From positions 1,984,001 through 2,048,000 of the forward strand of contig NZ_CP121354.1 in assembly GCF_029674545.1 (NCBI RefSeq): 64,000 bases of DNA, in the 5' to 3' direction. Numbering within the stretch: the stretch's first letter is position 1; every line of letters starts with the position of its first letter. Made by a program: the position numbers and the translations under genes. The notes under the pieces were generated by a model. It was not told the DNA's origin. It searched no databases and worked only from the letters and a program-made list of their open reading frames with translations. Positions 32,150-41,616 of the stretch are shown here, in pieces. The DNA comes from Mesorhizobium sp. WSM4904. Its GTDB lineage: Bacteria; Pseudomonadota; Alphaproteobacteria; Rhizobiales; Rhizobiaceae.

Positions 32150-34765
32150 ATGCTTCTGGAAAGGCAGACGCAGCTCCAGCAACTGGAGGCCCTGCTGACG
32201 CATGCGATGCAAGGCTGCGGCCGCGTCGTGGCGCTGTCGGGCGAGGCCGGCGCGGGCAAGACGGCGCTGGTCGAGGCTTTCGTAGACCGCGTGGGCGTGG
32301 ATCATGTGGGCGTGGATCGTGTCGGGCAAGGGGTGACCTTACTCCGCAGCGCCTGCGAGGACCTGTCGATACCCGATCCGCTGGGGCCGCTCTACGACCT
32401 CGCCCGCGAGGCGCAGTGGGAACTGCCGCGGGCGATCGACGATCGGCAGGGGCAGCGGCTGCCGCTGTTTTCCGACGCGCTCGACGTCTTCGAGGCGAAG
32501 GGTCCGAGCCTGCTTGTCATCGAGGACCTGCATTGGGCGGATGACGCGACGCTCGATCTCGTCCGCTTTCTTGGCCGGCGCATTGCAAACTCCCACATTC
32601 TGCTCTTGGTCACGGCGCGCACCGATCGCAGCGAAGGACAGATGCGCGTTCGCCGGGCACTTGGCGAGATCCCGGCCGGCAATGTCGCGCGTATCGAGGT
32701 GCCGTTGCTCAGCGGGGCCGCCGTGCTGTCGCTCGCGGAGCGGGCCGGCCGCGACGGCGACGCGATCTACCGGGCCACCGCCGGCAACGCCTTCTTCGTT
32801 ACCGAACTGCTCGCCGCCGAAAGCGACAGCGCGTTGCCGGCGAGCGTTCGCGACGCGGTTCTGGCGCGGGCCGAACGGCTGTCGCCCGGCGCCCGTTCGA
32901 TGCTCGACGCGGTGTCCGTGTTTCCGCGCCGCGCCGATGCCTGGGCGCTCAGCGGCCTGTGCGGGATCGCGGCAGCCGGCCAACTCGCCGAATGCGTCAG
33001 CCAGGGCCTGCTCGAGGATTTCGGCGACGGCTACGCCTTCCGGCACGAGATCGCTCGCCGGGCCATCGAGATGGCGCTGACGCCGAGCCGACGGCGCGAG
33101 TACAACCAGCGCGCACTGGCGGCACTGCAGGAGAACCCGGATGTGGCCACCGCAAGGCTGGTGCATCATGCGGTGGAGGCGCAGAACCTGGAGGCGGTGC
33201 GCACGCTTGCGCCGCTTGCGGCGCGCGAGGCTTCCCGCGTCGGCGCGCATCGCGATGCCGCCGGCCATTACGAGGTCGCCTTGCGCCATTCCGACGGCCT
33301 ACCGATGGAAAGCCAGGCGGCGCTCCATGAAGGCCATGCCTTCGAATGCCATCTCATCGGCCGCATCGACGCGGCCATGGAGGCACAGGGCGAAGCGCGC
33401 CGGCTGCAGCAAGCGCTGGGCGACAGGCTGAAGGAAGGCGACAGCCTCAGATGCCTGTCGCGCTTCGCCTATCTGCTGGGCGACCGCGAGGCAGCGGATC
33501 GGTTCGGGACACAGGCGGTCGAGCTGCTGGAAACGGCCCCCGACAGTCCCGAACTTGCCATGGCGTACTCGAACCTTTCCCAACTGGCGATGCTGGCCGA
33601 AAGGCTCGACGAGACGCTTTCGCTCGGCGGCAAGGCCGTGGAGCTGGCGGAGCGGCTGAACCGGCCGGACATCCTTTGTCACGCGCTCAACAATGTCGGG
33701 GCAGCCGGACAATGGCTGGATTTCGCCAAAGGGCGGCGCGACCTCGCCCGCAGCCTTGGAATCGCCCTTGCAGGTAATTTCCAGGAGCATGCGGCGCGCG
33801 CCTTCACCAATTGCGCCTGCGTCGAGATGAACCGGATCAACCTCAACGAGGCGGAGGCCCTTCTCGACCGTGGCATCGCCTATTGCGTCGAGAACGATCT
33901 CGCGACCTGGCGCGACTACATGCGCGGCGTGCAGGCGCAGTTGTTGCTGCGGCGCGGCCTGTGGAACGACGCGGCCGCGGTGGCGCATGACGTCATCGAC
34001 AACGAGGCAACGACCGCGCTCGTGCGCTACCCGTCGCTGGTGGCGCTGGCGAGGCTGCGCATCCGGCGGGGCGATCCTTCGGCCGAGCCGGTGCTGGACG
34101 AGATGAGGCGGTTCCTGGACAAAGGCATGGAGCTGCAGCGGCTGGTGCCTTACGCGATGGTGATGGCCGAGCTCGCATGGCTCTGGCAAGGCGACAGGGA
34201 AGAGGCGCTGCGCCTGATCGACCTGGCTGAAAGCCTGTCGCCGACGCGCGCCGTGTTCGGCGAGCTGGCGACCTGGCGGCAGCTGCTGGCGCCTGACGAT
34301 GATCCGGGTGAGACCGGCGGCATGGCGGAGCCGCATCGCCTTCTGCTTGCCGGCGACTGGCGCGGCGCCGCGGCATTCTGGGCCGGGATCGACGCCCCCT
34401 TCGAACGCGCGCTCGCCCTGCTGCAAGGCGACGAAGCGGCGTTGCGCGAGGCGCTCGACATCTTCGAAGGGCTTGGCGCAAGGCCGGTGGCGCAGCACGT
34501 GCGCGGCATGATGCGGCAAAGCGGCGTCAGCCATATCGCGCGCGGACCAAGGCAGGCAACGCGCGCCAACCTCGCCGGTCTCACCCAGCGCCAGATGGAA
34601 GTGCTGCAACTGATCGAGCGTGGCTTCTCCAACAAGAAGATCGCCGCGCACCTGACCATTTCGCCGAAGACGGTCGATCACCATGTCTCGGCAGTGCTGG
34701 AGAAGCTGGAAGCCGTCTCGCGCGGCGAGGCGACGGCCGCGGCGCGGGCATCGGGATTGTTGTGA
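32150..34765 (+). CDS. AAA-ATPase/LuxR-type transcriptional regulator (MalT-like, LAL)
   Basis: An 871-residue regulator. The N-terminal NTPase has Walker A GEAGAGKTAL (31-40) and a Walker B-like LLVIEDLHWADDATLD near 125. The central region (about 330-720) is helical with TPR-like repeats (MAYSNLSQLAMLAERLDETLSLGGKAVELAERLNR). The C-terminus is a LuxR helix-turn-helix (LTQRQMEVLQLIERGFSNKKIAAHLTISPKTVDHHVSAVLEKL). I chose the ATG at 32150, preceded by a run of GA repeats (32135-32149) that could act as a ribosome binding site. The frame is open upstream but the extension is not domain-like. The likely target is the divergent DUF4242 gene. Confidence 0.88.
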   Translation: MLLERQTQLQQLEALLTHAMQGCGRVVALSGEAGAGKTALVEAFVDRVGVDHVGVDRVGQGVTLLRSACEDLSIPDPLGPLYDLAREAQWELPRAIDDRQGQRLPLFSDALDVFEAKGPSLLVIEDLHWADDATLDLVRFLGRRIANSHILLLVTARTDRSEGQMRVRRALGEIPAGNVARIEVPLLSGAAVLSLAERAGRDGDAIYRATAGNAFFVTELLAAESDSALPASVRDAVLARAERLSPGARSMLDAVSVFPRRADAWALSGLCGIAAAGQLAECVSQGLLEDFGDGYAFRHEIARRAIEMALTPSRRREYNQRALAALQENPDVATARLVHHAVEAQNLEAVRTLAPLAAREASRVGAHRDAAGHYEVALRHSDGLPMESQAALHEGHAFECHLIGRIDAAMEAQGEARRLQQALGDRLKEGDSLRCLSRFAYLLGDREAADRFGTQAVELLETAPDSPELAMAYSNLSQLAMLAERLDETLSLGGKAVELAERLNRPDILCHALNNVGAAGQWLDFAKGRRDLARSLGIALAGNFQEHAARAFTNCACVEMNRINLNEAEALLDRGIAYCVENDLATWRDYMRGVQAQLLLRRGLWNDAAAVAHDVIDNEATTALVRYPSLVALARLRIRRGDPSAEPVLDEMRRFLDKGMELQRLVPYAMVMAELAWLWQGDREEALRLIDLAESLSPTRAVFGELATWRQLLAPDDDPGETGGMAEPHRLLLAGDWRGAAAFWAGIDAPFERALALLQGDEAALREALDIFEGLGARPVAQHVRGMMRQSGVSHIARGPRQATRANLAGLTQRQMEVLQLIERGFSNKKIAAHLTISPKTVDHHVSAVLEKLEAVSRGEATAAARASGLL

Positions 34766-34778
34766 GGCTTGTTTCCTG

Positions 34779-34842
34779 CGCCTGCCCCTCATCCGCCCTT
34801 CGGGCCCCTCGTCCCCGTTGAACGGGGAGAAGGAAGAGGGAG
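34779..34842. repeat. Short hairpin repeat between convergent genes
   Basis: CCGCCCTTCGGGC and CCCCGT-TGA-ACGGGG hairpins within a CT-rich stretch (CCCCTCATCCGCC ... GAGAAGG) of a kind I recall as a common Mesorhizobium intergenic element. It separates the LuxR-type regulator from secA and may act as a bidirectional 3' end. Confidence 0.55.
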
Positions 34843-37575
34843 TCAGGCGAAGGCGCCGTGGCAGTGCTTGTACTTCTTGCCGGAGCCGCAGGGGCAGGCC
34901 TCGTTGCGGCCGACCTTGCCCCAGGTCGCCGGATTCTTCGGGTCGCGATTCTCCGGTGCGACGATGGCGCTCTGATCCTGGCGGACCAGCAATGCGGTCT
35001 CGCCGCCCTGGAAATCGTCCTCGCCCGTGGTGCCGTCGATATGGCTGCCGAACATGTCGGGCGCAGCCGGCGGCGGCGCTTCAGCCGCTTGGCGGACGAG
35101 CTCGACGCGCATCAGCTGCGCGGTGACGGCCTGGCGCAGATTGCCGAGCATGCCCTGGAACAGCTCGAAGGCCTCACCCTTGTATTCCTGCAGCGGGTCG
35201 CGCTGGGCATAGCCGCGGAAGCCGACGACCGAGCGCAGGTGGTCGAGATTGACGATGTGCTCGCGCCACAGATGGTCTAGCGTCTGCAGCACCACCGAAC
35301 GCTCGACATAGCTCATCACGTCGGGGCCGAAGCGCTCGGCGCGCTCCTTGGCGGCTGCCTCGGCGGCGGCCGAGATGCGTTCGCGGATATCGTCCTCGGC
35401 GATGCCCTCTTCCTTGACCCACTCCTCTACCGGCAGGTCGAGGTTGAGATACTGCGCCACCTCTTCCTTCAGGCCGGCAACGTTCCACTGCTCGGCATAG
35501 GCGTTTTCCGGGATGTTCTTGGTGACGATTTCCTCGATGACGCCCTCGCGCATCTCGGTGACCGTCTCGGACAGGCCTTCGCCGTCCATCAGCTCGATGC
35601 GCTGCTCGAACACCACCTTGCGCTGGTCGTTGGAGACGTCATCGTATTTCAGCAGATTCTTGCGGATGTCGAAGTTGCGCGCCTCGACCTTCTTCTGCGC
35701 CTTTTCCAGCGCCTTGTTGATCCACGGGTGGATGATGGCCTCGTCTTCCTTGAGGCCGAGCTTCTGCAGCATGCCGTCCATGCGCTCGGAGCCGAAGATG
35801 CGCATCAAATCGTCCTGCAGCGACAAGAAGAATTTCGAGCGGCCCGGGTCGCCCTGGCGGCCGGAACGACCGCGAAGCTGGTTGTCGATGCGGCGCGATT
35901 CATGGCGCTCGGTGGCCAATACATAGAGGCCGCCGGCGGCCAGCGCCTTTTCCTTCAGCTGCGCGATGTCGTCGCGGATCTGCTTTTCGCGCGCCTCGCG
36001 CTCCGGTCCGGCCGGAACCTCGGCAAGCTCCTCGGCGATGCGCATGTCGGCATTGCCGCCGAGCTGGATGTCGGTGCCGCGGCCGGCCATGTTGGTGGCG
36101 ATGGTGATGGCGCCAGGCTTGCCGGCCTGGGCGACGATGGACGCCTCGCGCTCATGGTGGCGGGCGTTGAGGACTTCGAAGTTCTTGATGCCTTCCTTGC
36201 GCAGGCGCTCGGCCAGCTGCTCGGATTTCTCGATCGAGGTGGTGCCGACCAGGATCGGCTGGCCGCGCTCGCGGGCGTCGCGGATCTCCTTGACGATCGC
36301 CTTGTACTTCTCATCCACCGTCCGGTAGACCTCGTCGTCCTCGTCCTTGCGGGCAACCGGCAGGTTGGTCGGGATCTCGGTGACCTCGAGATTGTAGATG
36401 TTGGCAAATTCCTCGGCCTCGGTCAGCGCCGTGCCGGTCATGCCGGCGAGCTTCTTGTAGAGGCGGAAATAGTTCTGGAAGGTGACGGAGGCCAGCGTCT
36501 GGTTCTCCGGCTGGATCTGCACATGTTCCTTGGCCTCGAGCGCCTGGTGCAGGCCTTCCGAATAGCGGCGGCCGGGCATCATGCGGCCGGTGAACTCGTC
36601 GATGATGACGATCTCGCCGTTTCGCACGATGTAGTCCCTGTCCTTCTGGAACAGAAGGTGCGCCTTCAGCGCGTTGTTGACGTGATGGACGATGGCCACG
36701 TTCTCCACGTCGTAAAGCGACTCGCCCTTCAAAAGGCCGGCGTCGCGCAGCATGTTTTCCAGCTTTTCGGTGCCGTCCTCGGTGAAGATCGTGGTCTTCT
36801 GCTTTTCGTCGACCTCGTAGTCGGCAGGGCCGAGCTTCAGCATGAAGGCGTCGATGGTGTTGTACATTTCCGAGCGGTCCTCGAGCGGACCGGAAATGAT
36901 CAGCGGGGTGCGCGCTTCATCGACCAGGATGGAGTCGACCTCGTCGACGATGGCGTAGGCATGGCCGCGCTGCACCATCTGCGAACGCTCGTATTTCATG
37001 TTGTCGCGCAGATAGTCGAAGCCGAGCTCGTTGTTGGTGGCGTAGGTGACGTCGGCGGCGTAGGCGTCGCGGCGTTCGTCATCCGAAAGACCGTGGACGA
37101 TGATGCCGACGCTGAGGCCGAGGAACTTGTAGATGCGGCCCATCCATTCGGCGTCGCGCTTGGCGAGATAATCGTTGACGGTGACGACGTGCACGCCCTT
37201 GCCGGCGAGCGCATTGAGATAGACCGGCAAGGTGGCGACAAGCGTCTTGCCTTCGCCCGTGCGCATTTCGGCGATGCCGCCATTGTGCAGCACCATGCCG
37301 CCGATCAATTGCACATCAAAAGGACGCATGCCCAGAACGCGGCGGGCCGCCTCGCGCACGGTGGCGAAAGCCGGTACGAGCAAGTCGTCGAGAGAAGCGC
37401 CGTTGGCGAGATCCTGGCGGAATTTTTCGGTGCGGCCGGCAAGCTCGGCATCAGAGAGCGCCCGCATCTCGTTTTCCAACCCATTGATGGCCTCGACCCG
37501 GGGCCGGGTCGACTTGACTCGGCGGTCGTTGGAAGAGCCGAAAACCTTACGCGCGAGAGCGCCGAGACTGACCAT
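34843..37575 (-). CDS. secA: Preprotein translocase ATPase SecA
   Basis: A 910-residue motor of the general secretion pathway. The DEAD motor has [14 protein letters not shown] (Walker A) near 105 and [17 protein letters not shown] (Walker B) near 210. The second nucleotide domain has [15 protein letters not shown] near 500 and [17 protein letters not shown]. The C-terminal SEC-C zinc tail [14 protein letters not shown] is intact, for SecB and lipid binding. The length is normal for the family. AAGGACC lies upstream of the ATG at 37575. It is divergent from the parvulin isomerase gene, another factor acting on exported proteins, with about 265 bases between them. Confidence 0.98.
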   Translation of the reverse strand: MVSLGALARKVFGSSNDRRVKSTRPRVEAINGLENEMRALSDAELAGRTEKFRQDLANGASLDDLLVPAFATVREAARRVLGMRPFDVQLIGGMVLHNGGIAEMRTGEGKTLVATLPVYLNALAGKGVHVVTVNDYLAKRDAEWMGRIYKFLGLSVGIIVHGLSDDERRDAYAADVTYATNNELGFDYLRDNMKYERSQMVQRGHAYAIVDEVDSILVDEARTPLIISGPLEDRSEMYNTIDAFMLKLGPADYEVDEKQKTTIFTEDGTEKLENMLRDAGLLKGESLYDVENVAIVHHVNNALKAHLLFQKDRDYIVRNGEIVIIDEFTGRMMPGRRYSEGLHQALEAKEHVQIQPENQTLASVTFQNYFRLYKKLAGMTGTALTEAEEFANIYNLEVTEIPTNLPVARKDEDDEVYRTVDEKYKAIVKEIRDARERGQPILVGTTSIEKSEQLAERLRKEGIKNFEVLNARHHEREASIVAQAGKPGAITIATNMAGRGTDIQLGGNADMRIAEELAEVPAGPEREAREKQIRDDIAQLKEKALAAGGLYVLATERHESRRIDNQLRGRSGRQGDPGRSKFFLSLQDDLMRIFGSERMDGMLQKLGLKEDEAIIHPWINKALEKAQKKVEARNFDIRKNLLKYDDVSNDQRKVVFEQRIELMDGEGLSETVTEMREGVIEEIVTKNIPENAYAEQWNVAGLKEEVAQYLNLDLPVEEWVKEEGIAEDDIRERISAAAEAAAKERAERFGPDVMSYVERSVVLQTLDHLWREHIVNLDHLRSVVGFRGYAQRDPLQEYKGEAFELFQGMLGNLRQAVTAQLMRVELVRQAAEAPPPAAPDMFGSHIDGTTGEDDFQGGETALLVRQDQSAIVAPENRDPKNPATWGKVGRNEACPCGSGKKYKHCHGAFA

Positions 37576-37839
37576 CCAATGGTCCTTTCGATAGCAATTT
37601 TAGCCGTTTGCGACAGGCGCCTGGCGGGCCCATCAAATCCGCGTGAATGCGGACAAACGCAAAAAGCGCCCGGAAAACGGTTCTGGACGCCAAGTCGTTG
37701 GACAGATAAGAGGGGGCTCAACTGATGTCAACGCCGCGTTAGCCCCACGGGCAGCGCCAAATTCCGCCACAATCGGACTGATCTGGAACCTTTCCGCTCA
37801 AGCGATCCTTATTGGCAATCCCCATTGGAGTTTATCTTG

Positions 37840-38748
37840 ATGTCCCTGCTGTTCCGCCGCGCGTCGCTCGCCAGCCTTGGCCTGGCCTTCGGGCTCTCGG
37901 CACTTTCACTGTCGCCGCTGATGGCACAGGAAACCAAGCCAGCCCAGCCGGACGCCGCGGCTCCCGCCGCTGCGCCGAACGCCATCGTCGCCACCATCAA
38001 CGGCGAGAAGCTGACCGAGGCTGATCTTGCGCTTGCCGAAGGCGAGCTGTCGCAGCAGTTCCAGCAGCTGCCGCCGGAACAGCGCCGCGCCGCCGCCCTT
38101 TCGGCGGCCATCGAAATCCGCGTCATGGCCAAAAAGGCGGTCGACAGCGGTCTCGACAAGGATGCCGATTTCCAGCGTCGCATGGCGTTCCTGCAGCAGC
38201 GCGCCCTGCATGGCGAGGTGGTCGAGAAGGAGGTCGTCAACAAGGTTACGGACGCCGAGGTTCGCGCCCGCTACGACCAGGAAATCGCAAACACGCCGCC
38301 GGTCAATGAAATCCACGCCCGTCACATCCTCGTGAAGACGAAGGAAGAGGCCGAGGCGATCATCAAGCAGCTCGACGGCGGCGCCGATTTCCAGAAGCTC
38401 GCCAACGAGCATACCAGCGACCCGAGCGGCAAGTCGAACGGCGGCGATCTCGGCTGGTTCGGTCCCGGGCAGATGGTGCCGGAGTTCGACAAGGCGGCGT
38501 TCGCGCTCGATGTCGGCAAATACTCCAAGGAGCCGGTGCAGTCGCAGTTCGGCTGGCACGTCATCAAGGTCGAGGACAAGCGCGCCAAGCAGCCGCCGGC
38601 CTTCGACGACGTCAAGGACCAGGCCAAGCAGGCAGTCATCCGCGACAAGTATTTCGCCATGGTCAAGGAATTGCGCGGCGCCGCCAAGGTCGAGATCCCG
38701 GACGGAAAGCTGAAGGCTGCGGTCGACACGCTGGAGAGCGGCAAGTAA
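37840..38748 (+). CDS. Periplasmic peptidyl-prolyl isomerase (parvulin/SurA-like)
   Basis: A 302-residue exported foldase. The signal peptide ends SPLMA near residue 31. A Pro/Ala-rich linker is followed by a SurA_N-like helical domain (INGEKLTEADLALAEGELS ... QRRAAALSAAIEIRVMAKKA). The parvulin domain is at about 160-255 (NEIHARHILVKTKEEAEAII, GGDLGWFGPGQMVPEFDKAAFAL, QSQFGWHVIKVEDKR). It helps outer-membrane and periplasmic proteins fold. ATG at 37840 is preceded by TGGAG; a TTG at 37825 is less likely. It is closed by a strong terminator with a UUCG loop. Confidence 0.92.
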   Translation: MSLLFRRASLASLGLAFGLSALSLSPLMAQETKPAQPDAAAPAAAPNAIVATINGEKLTEADLALAEGELSQQFQQLPPEQRRAAALSAAIEIRVMAKKAVDSGLDKDADFQRRMAFLQQRALHGEVVEKEVVNKVTDAEVRARYDQEIANTPPVNEIHARHILVKTKEEAEAIIKQLDGGADFQKLANEHTSDPSGKSNGGDLGWFGPGQMVPEFDKAAFALDVGKYSKEPVQSQFGWHVIKVEDKRAKQPPAFDDVKDQAKQAVIRDKYFAMVKELRGAAKVEIPDGKLKAAVDTLESGK

Positions 38749-38772
38749 TCCGCTCTCGCCTGGGACCTTTGC

Positions 38773-38800
38773 AAAGGGCGCCTTCGGGCGCCCTTTCGCG
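38773..38800 (+). terminator. Intrinsic terminator of the parvulin gene
   Basis: AAAGGGCGCC, tetraloop TTCG, GGCGCCCTTT: a perfect 10-bp stem closed by a C(UUCG)G loop. It is 25 bases after the stop and followed by CGCGTTT. A second perfect palindrome, AAAGCGCGCGCGCTTT (38804-38819), follows immediately. Confidence 0.85.
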
Positions 38801-38831
38801 TTTAAAGCGCGCGCGCTTTGCGCTGTCTTTG

Positions 38832-38870
38832 CCCCAGACGCTGGGCCCCAGACGCTGGGCGCCGTTTTTT
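38832..38870 (+). terminator. Tandem duplicated hairpin with T-run
   Basis: CCCCAGACGCTGGG occurs twice head to tail (38832-38845 and 38846-38859). Each copy is a small CCCAG/CTGGG hairpin, and CGCCGTTTTTT follows. It probably acts as a back-up terminator behind the parvulin gene and protects the opposing toxin-antitoxin genes from read-through. The T-run borders the antitoxin stop codon. Confidence 0.6.
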
Positions 38871-39186
38871 ATTGCCTTGTGTGCACGGCCAGATGGACTC
38901 CGGTGGCCTTCTGCAAGTGGCTGATGACGGAAAACAGGTTGCCTGCCGTGGGGTTGCCTGCAGCGCTGAACATCCGCATGAGGCTTTTTGGTGGCCTGCC
39001 AACGTCTTCGGCGAGTTCCTCGAAGCCAATGGTCGCGTTGATATAGTCGCGCAATACGAGCTTGCCGGTGTCAACATCTCCATTGAGCAGCAGCTCAACG
39101 GCTTCGCCGAGAAGGGCAGCGCGAAATGCCATATCGGTGTCGGCACGTGCCTTGACAGTTTCCTTGAAATCGCGGGTCAGAGGCAT
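38869..39186 (-). CDS. Antitoxin of a type II toxin-antitoxin system (HigA/COG3636-like)
   Basis: A 105-residue helix-turn-helix protein of the addiction-module antidote family. The DNA-binding part is FEELAEDVGRPPKSLMRMFSAAGNPTAGNLFSVISHLQKATGVHL, matching the pattern in which a short HTH is followed by GNPT and LLKVL-like residues. The N-terminal stretch (MPLTRDFKETVKARADTDMAFRAALLGEAVELLLNGD) is typical. The start at 39186 lies two bases after the toxin stop. As usual for this subtype the toxin gene precedes the antitoxin gene. Confidence 0.85.
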   Translation of the reverse strand: MPLTRDFKETVKARADTDMAFRAALLGEAVELLLNGDVDTGKLVLRDYINATIGFEELAEDVGRPPKSLMRMFSAAGNPTAGNLFSVISHLQKATGVHLAVHTRQ

Positions 39187-39188
39187 CG

Positions 39189-39494
39189 TTATCGCCCTTT
39201 CTTTCGTTGCCGGTACTCTTGCCATCGATCTTGCGCGGCTGTGATATCCGCCTGTTGCCTACGCTTTGTGCCGCCGGCGAGAAGAATGACCAACTCTTCG
39301 CCATCGCGCCCGAGATAGATCCGGTGGCCCGGCCCCCAATCGATGCGGTGTTCCAAAACGCCGGCCCCGACCGATTTGAGGCTTGCAAGATTGCCCTGCT
39401 CGATGCGGGCAAGAGCGACCGTGATCTTCGCCGCTGCCCGTGAATCCAAGGACCCGAACCAAAGCAAGTTTGTTCTTTCCGGCCTACCGTTCAA
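39189..39494 (-). CDS. RelE/HigB-like toxin (Gp49/COG3657 family)
   Basis: About 101 residues. The family pattern is clear in the core: FGSLDSRAAAKITVALARIEQGNLASLKSVGAGVLEHRIDWGPGHRIYLGRDGEELVILLAGGTKRRQQADI. Such toxins are ribosome-dependent mRNA interferases. The start is a TTG at 39494 that overlaps the stop of the TetR gene (TTGA), so the toxin may be translated by coupling to it. The first dozen residues (NGRPERTNLLW) do not match the family well, so the 5' end may have been rebuilt or truncated. Confidence 0.8.
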   Translation of the reverse strand: MNGRPERTNLLWFGSLDSRAAAKITVALARIEQGNLASLKSVGAGVLEHRIDWGPGHRIYLGRDGEELVILLAGGTKRRQQADITAAQDRWQEYRQRKKGR

Positions 39495-40126
39495 GACGTT
39501 CCGCAGGGTTCATCCGAAATACCTTTTCGCTCCGATGCCTTAAGGATGCCGCACGTCAGGTAGCGGACCGCGGTCCGGATCGTCGCCTCGTCTTCATCGA
39601 GGCGGTTGGTCAGAAGATGCCGCCACGCATAGGAGGCGATCAGGTCGGCCACGATGCCGGCGTCAACGTCCGCCGCCAGCTCGCCGCGCGCCTTGGCGCG
39701 CTCGATCATTGCGCCGGTATGGGCGCGGCGCCCTTTCGCATAGTCGGCGAGCGCCGCCGCCGCGGCCTCGTCGGACTGCGCTTCGGCGATCAGCGACCGG
39801 AAGACGTTGCCGGACGAAGTGTCGCGCCAGTGCGCGAACAGATTCGCCAGGAAGCCGGCGAGATCCTCCTCGAGCTTGCCGGTATCGGGCACCTCGACGC
39901 GTTTTTGCCGCTGGTAGACTTCGATCAGCAGCGCCGCCTTGCTCGGCCACCAGCGATAGATGGTCGGCTTCCCCGCCCGCGCCCGCCGCGCGACGGCCTC
40001 GATCGAAAAGCCGGAATAGCCGGCCTCCGCCAGCACCGCTTCGGCGGCCTCGATGATGGCGTCGGCGCTTTCCGGGTTTCGCTTGGCGCCGATCGACTTG
40101 CGCCCCGGGGCGGCAACTTCGCCCAT
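39491..40126 (-). CDS. TetR family transcriptional regulator
   Basis: A 211-residue repressor. The N-terminal helix-turn-helix (about 20-65) reads AAEAVLAEAGYSGFSIEAVARRARAGKPTIYRWWPSKAALLIEVY, with the TIYRWWPSK signature of the large TetR subgroup. A TetR_C-type ligand domain follows. AAGGACG lies upstream of the ATG at 40126. The C-terminal end (SERKGISDEPCGTS) overlaps the toxin start by four bases. Divergent argJ is 248 bases away. Ligand and targets are unknown. Confidence 0.88.
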   Translation of the reverse strand: MGEVAAPGRKSIGAKRNPESADAIIEAAEAVLAEAGYSGFSIEAVARRARAGKPTIYRWWPSKAALLIEVYQRQKRVEVPDTGKLEEDLAGFLANLFAHWRDTSSGNVFRSLIAEAQSDEAAAAALADYAKGRRAHTGAMIERAKARGELAADVDAGIVADLIASYAWRHLLTNRLDEDEATIRTAVRYLTCGILKASERKGISDEPCGTS

Positions 40127-40151
40127 ATCGTCGTCCTTAGATTGTCTTGAC

Positions 40152-40196
40152 GCAATTCCGGACGGAAAAACCGCTTCACGCTTTTCCCGGAATTGC
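40152..40196. repeat. AATTCCGGACGG palindrome (second half of the composite repeat alone)
   Basis: GCAATTCCGGACGGAAAAACC, then GCTTCAC, then GCTTTTCCCGGAATTGC. The ends are perfectly complementary (GCAATTCCGG/CCGGAATTGC). It lies between the divergent tetR and argJ genes. The first hairpin of the composite form is absent here. Confidence 0.8.
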
Positions 40197-40374
40197 TTTA
40201 GCCGATGAATCTTCCGCTGATCATATTGGGTCCTGAGGCGAAACGAAACGGATCGTTTTAGATCGCGGCGTGACCAGTGAAGCCCCATGAAACGCGGCCA
40301 GAACGCCTCTTGCGCCGGCGCGCGCTATCGGGCAAACCGGCCTTCCTTTCGCGTTCTGCCGCTTCGGGGTCCCA

Positions 40375-41616
40375 ATGTCCGCAACGATTTCGCCGCTCGC
40401 ACCGAAGAAGTATCCGAAAATGCCGGTCATCGAGGGCGTGCGCATCGCCACCGCAGAGGCCGGGATCAAGTACCGGAATCGCACCGACCTGCTTGCCATG
40501 GTCTTCGATCCGGGCACGGCCGTCGCCGGCGTCTTCACCCGCTCGAAATGTCCCTCGGCACCGGTCGACTACTGCCGCCAGAACCTGCCCGCCGGCAAGG
40601 CGCGCGTTCTGGTGGTGAACTCCGGCAATGCCAACGCCTTCACCGGCAAGAAGGGCAAGGCCTCGACGGCGCTGACGGGCGAGGCGGCGGCGAAGGCCGC
40701 CGGCTGCTCCCAGAGCGAGGTGTTCCTGGCTTCGACCGGCGTCATCGGCGAGCCGCTCGACACCAACAAATTCAGCCACCTGCTCGCCGGCCTGGTGAGG
40801 GACGGCAAGCCGGACCTGTGGACCGAGGCGGCGAAGGCCATCATGACCACGGACACCTATCCGAAGGTGGCGACCCAGACGGTGAAGCTCGGCGACGCCG
40901 ACGTCACCATCAACGGCATCGCCAAGGGCGCCGGCATGATCGCGCCCGACATGGCGACGATGCTCTCCTTCATCGCCACCGACGCGCCGATCGCGGCCCC
41001 CGTGCTGCAGGATCTCTTGTCGCGCGGCACCGCCAAGACCTTCAATGCCGTCACCGTCGACAGCGACACCTCGACCAGCGACACGCTGCTCATCTTCGCC
41101 ACCGGCAGGGCAGCCGCGCGTGGCGCGCCGGCGATCAGCGACCCAAAGGACGCGCGGCTCGGCGCCCTCCGCCGCGCGCTCGGCAAGGTGCTGAAGTCGC
41201 TGGCGCTGCAAGTGGTGCGCGACGGCGAGGGCGCGCGCAAGCAGGTCGAGGTCACCGTCACCGGCGCCAAGTCCGCCCGCTCGGCCAAGCGCATCGCGCT
41301 CTCGATCGCCAATTCGCCGCTGGTCAAGACGGCGGTCGCCGGCGAGGACGCCAATTGGGGCCGCGTCGTCATGGCCGTCGGCAAGGCCGGCGAGCCGGCC
41401 GACCGCGACCGGCTGTCGATCTGGTTCGGCGACAACCGTCTGGCGCATGAAGGCGAGCGCGATCCGGACTACTCCGAGGAAGCGACGTCGGCCTATATGA
41501 AGCGCGACGATATCCGCATTCGCGCCGACCTCGGCATCGGCCGCGGCAAGGCGACGGTGTGGACCTGCGACCTCACCAAGGAATATGTCGCCATCAACGG
41601 CGACTACCGGAGCTGA
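40375..41616 (+). CDS. argJ: Bifunctional glutamate N-acetyltransferase/amino-acid acetyltransferase
   Basis: A 413-residue ArgJ that recycles the acetyl group between N-acetylornithine and glutamate in arginine synthesis. The oxyanion-hole segment is [11 protein letters not shown] (T121, G122). Self-cleavage and the N-terminal nucleophile are at T195 in [13 protein letters not shown], giving alpha and beta chains. The C-terminus [23 protein letters not shown] is characteristic. The stop overlaps the next start by one base (TGATG), forming an argJ-GNAT-mutT operon. Confidence 0.97.
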   Translation: MSATISPLAPKKYPKMPVIEGVRIATAEAGIKYRNRTDLLAMVFDPGTAVAGVFTRSKCPSAPVDYCRQNLPAGKARVLVVNSGNANAFTGKKGKASTALTGEAAAKAAGCSQSEVFLASTGVIGEPLDTNKFSHLLAGLVRDGKPDLWTEAAKAIMTTDTYPKVATQTVKLGDADVTINGIAKGAGMIAPDMATMLSFIATDAPIAAPVLQDLLSRGTAKTFNAVTVDSDTSTSDTLLIFATGRAAARGAPAISDPKDARLGALRRALGKVLKSLALQVVRDGEGARKQVEVTVTGAKSARSAKRIALSIANSPLVKTAVAGEDANWGRVVMAVGKAGEPADRDRLSIWFGDNRLAHEGERDPDYSEEATSAYMKRDDIRIRADLGIGRGKATVWTCDLTKEYVAINGDYRS

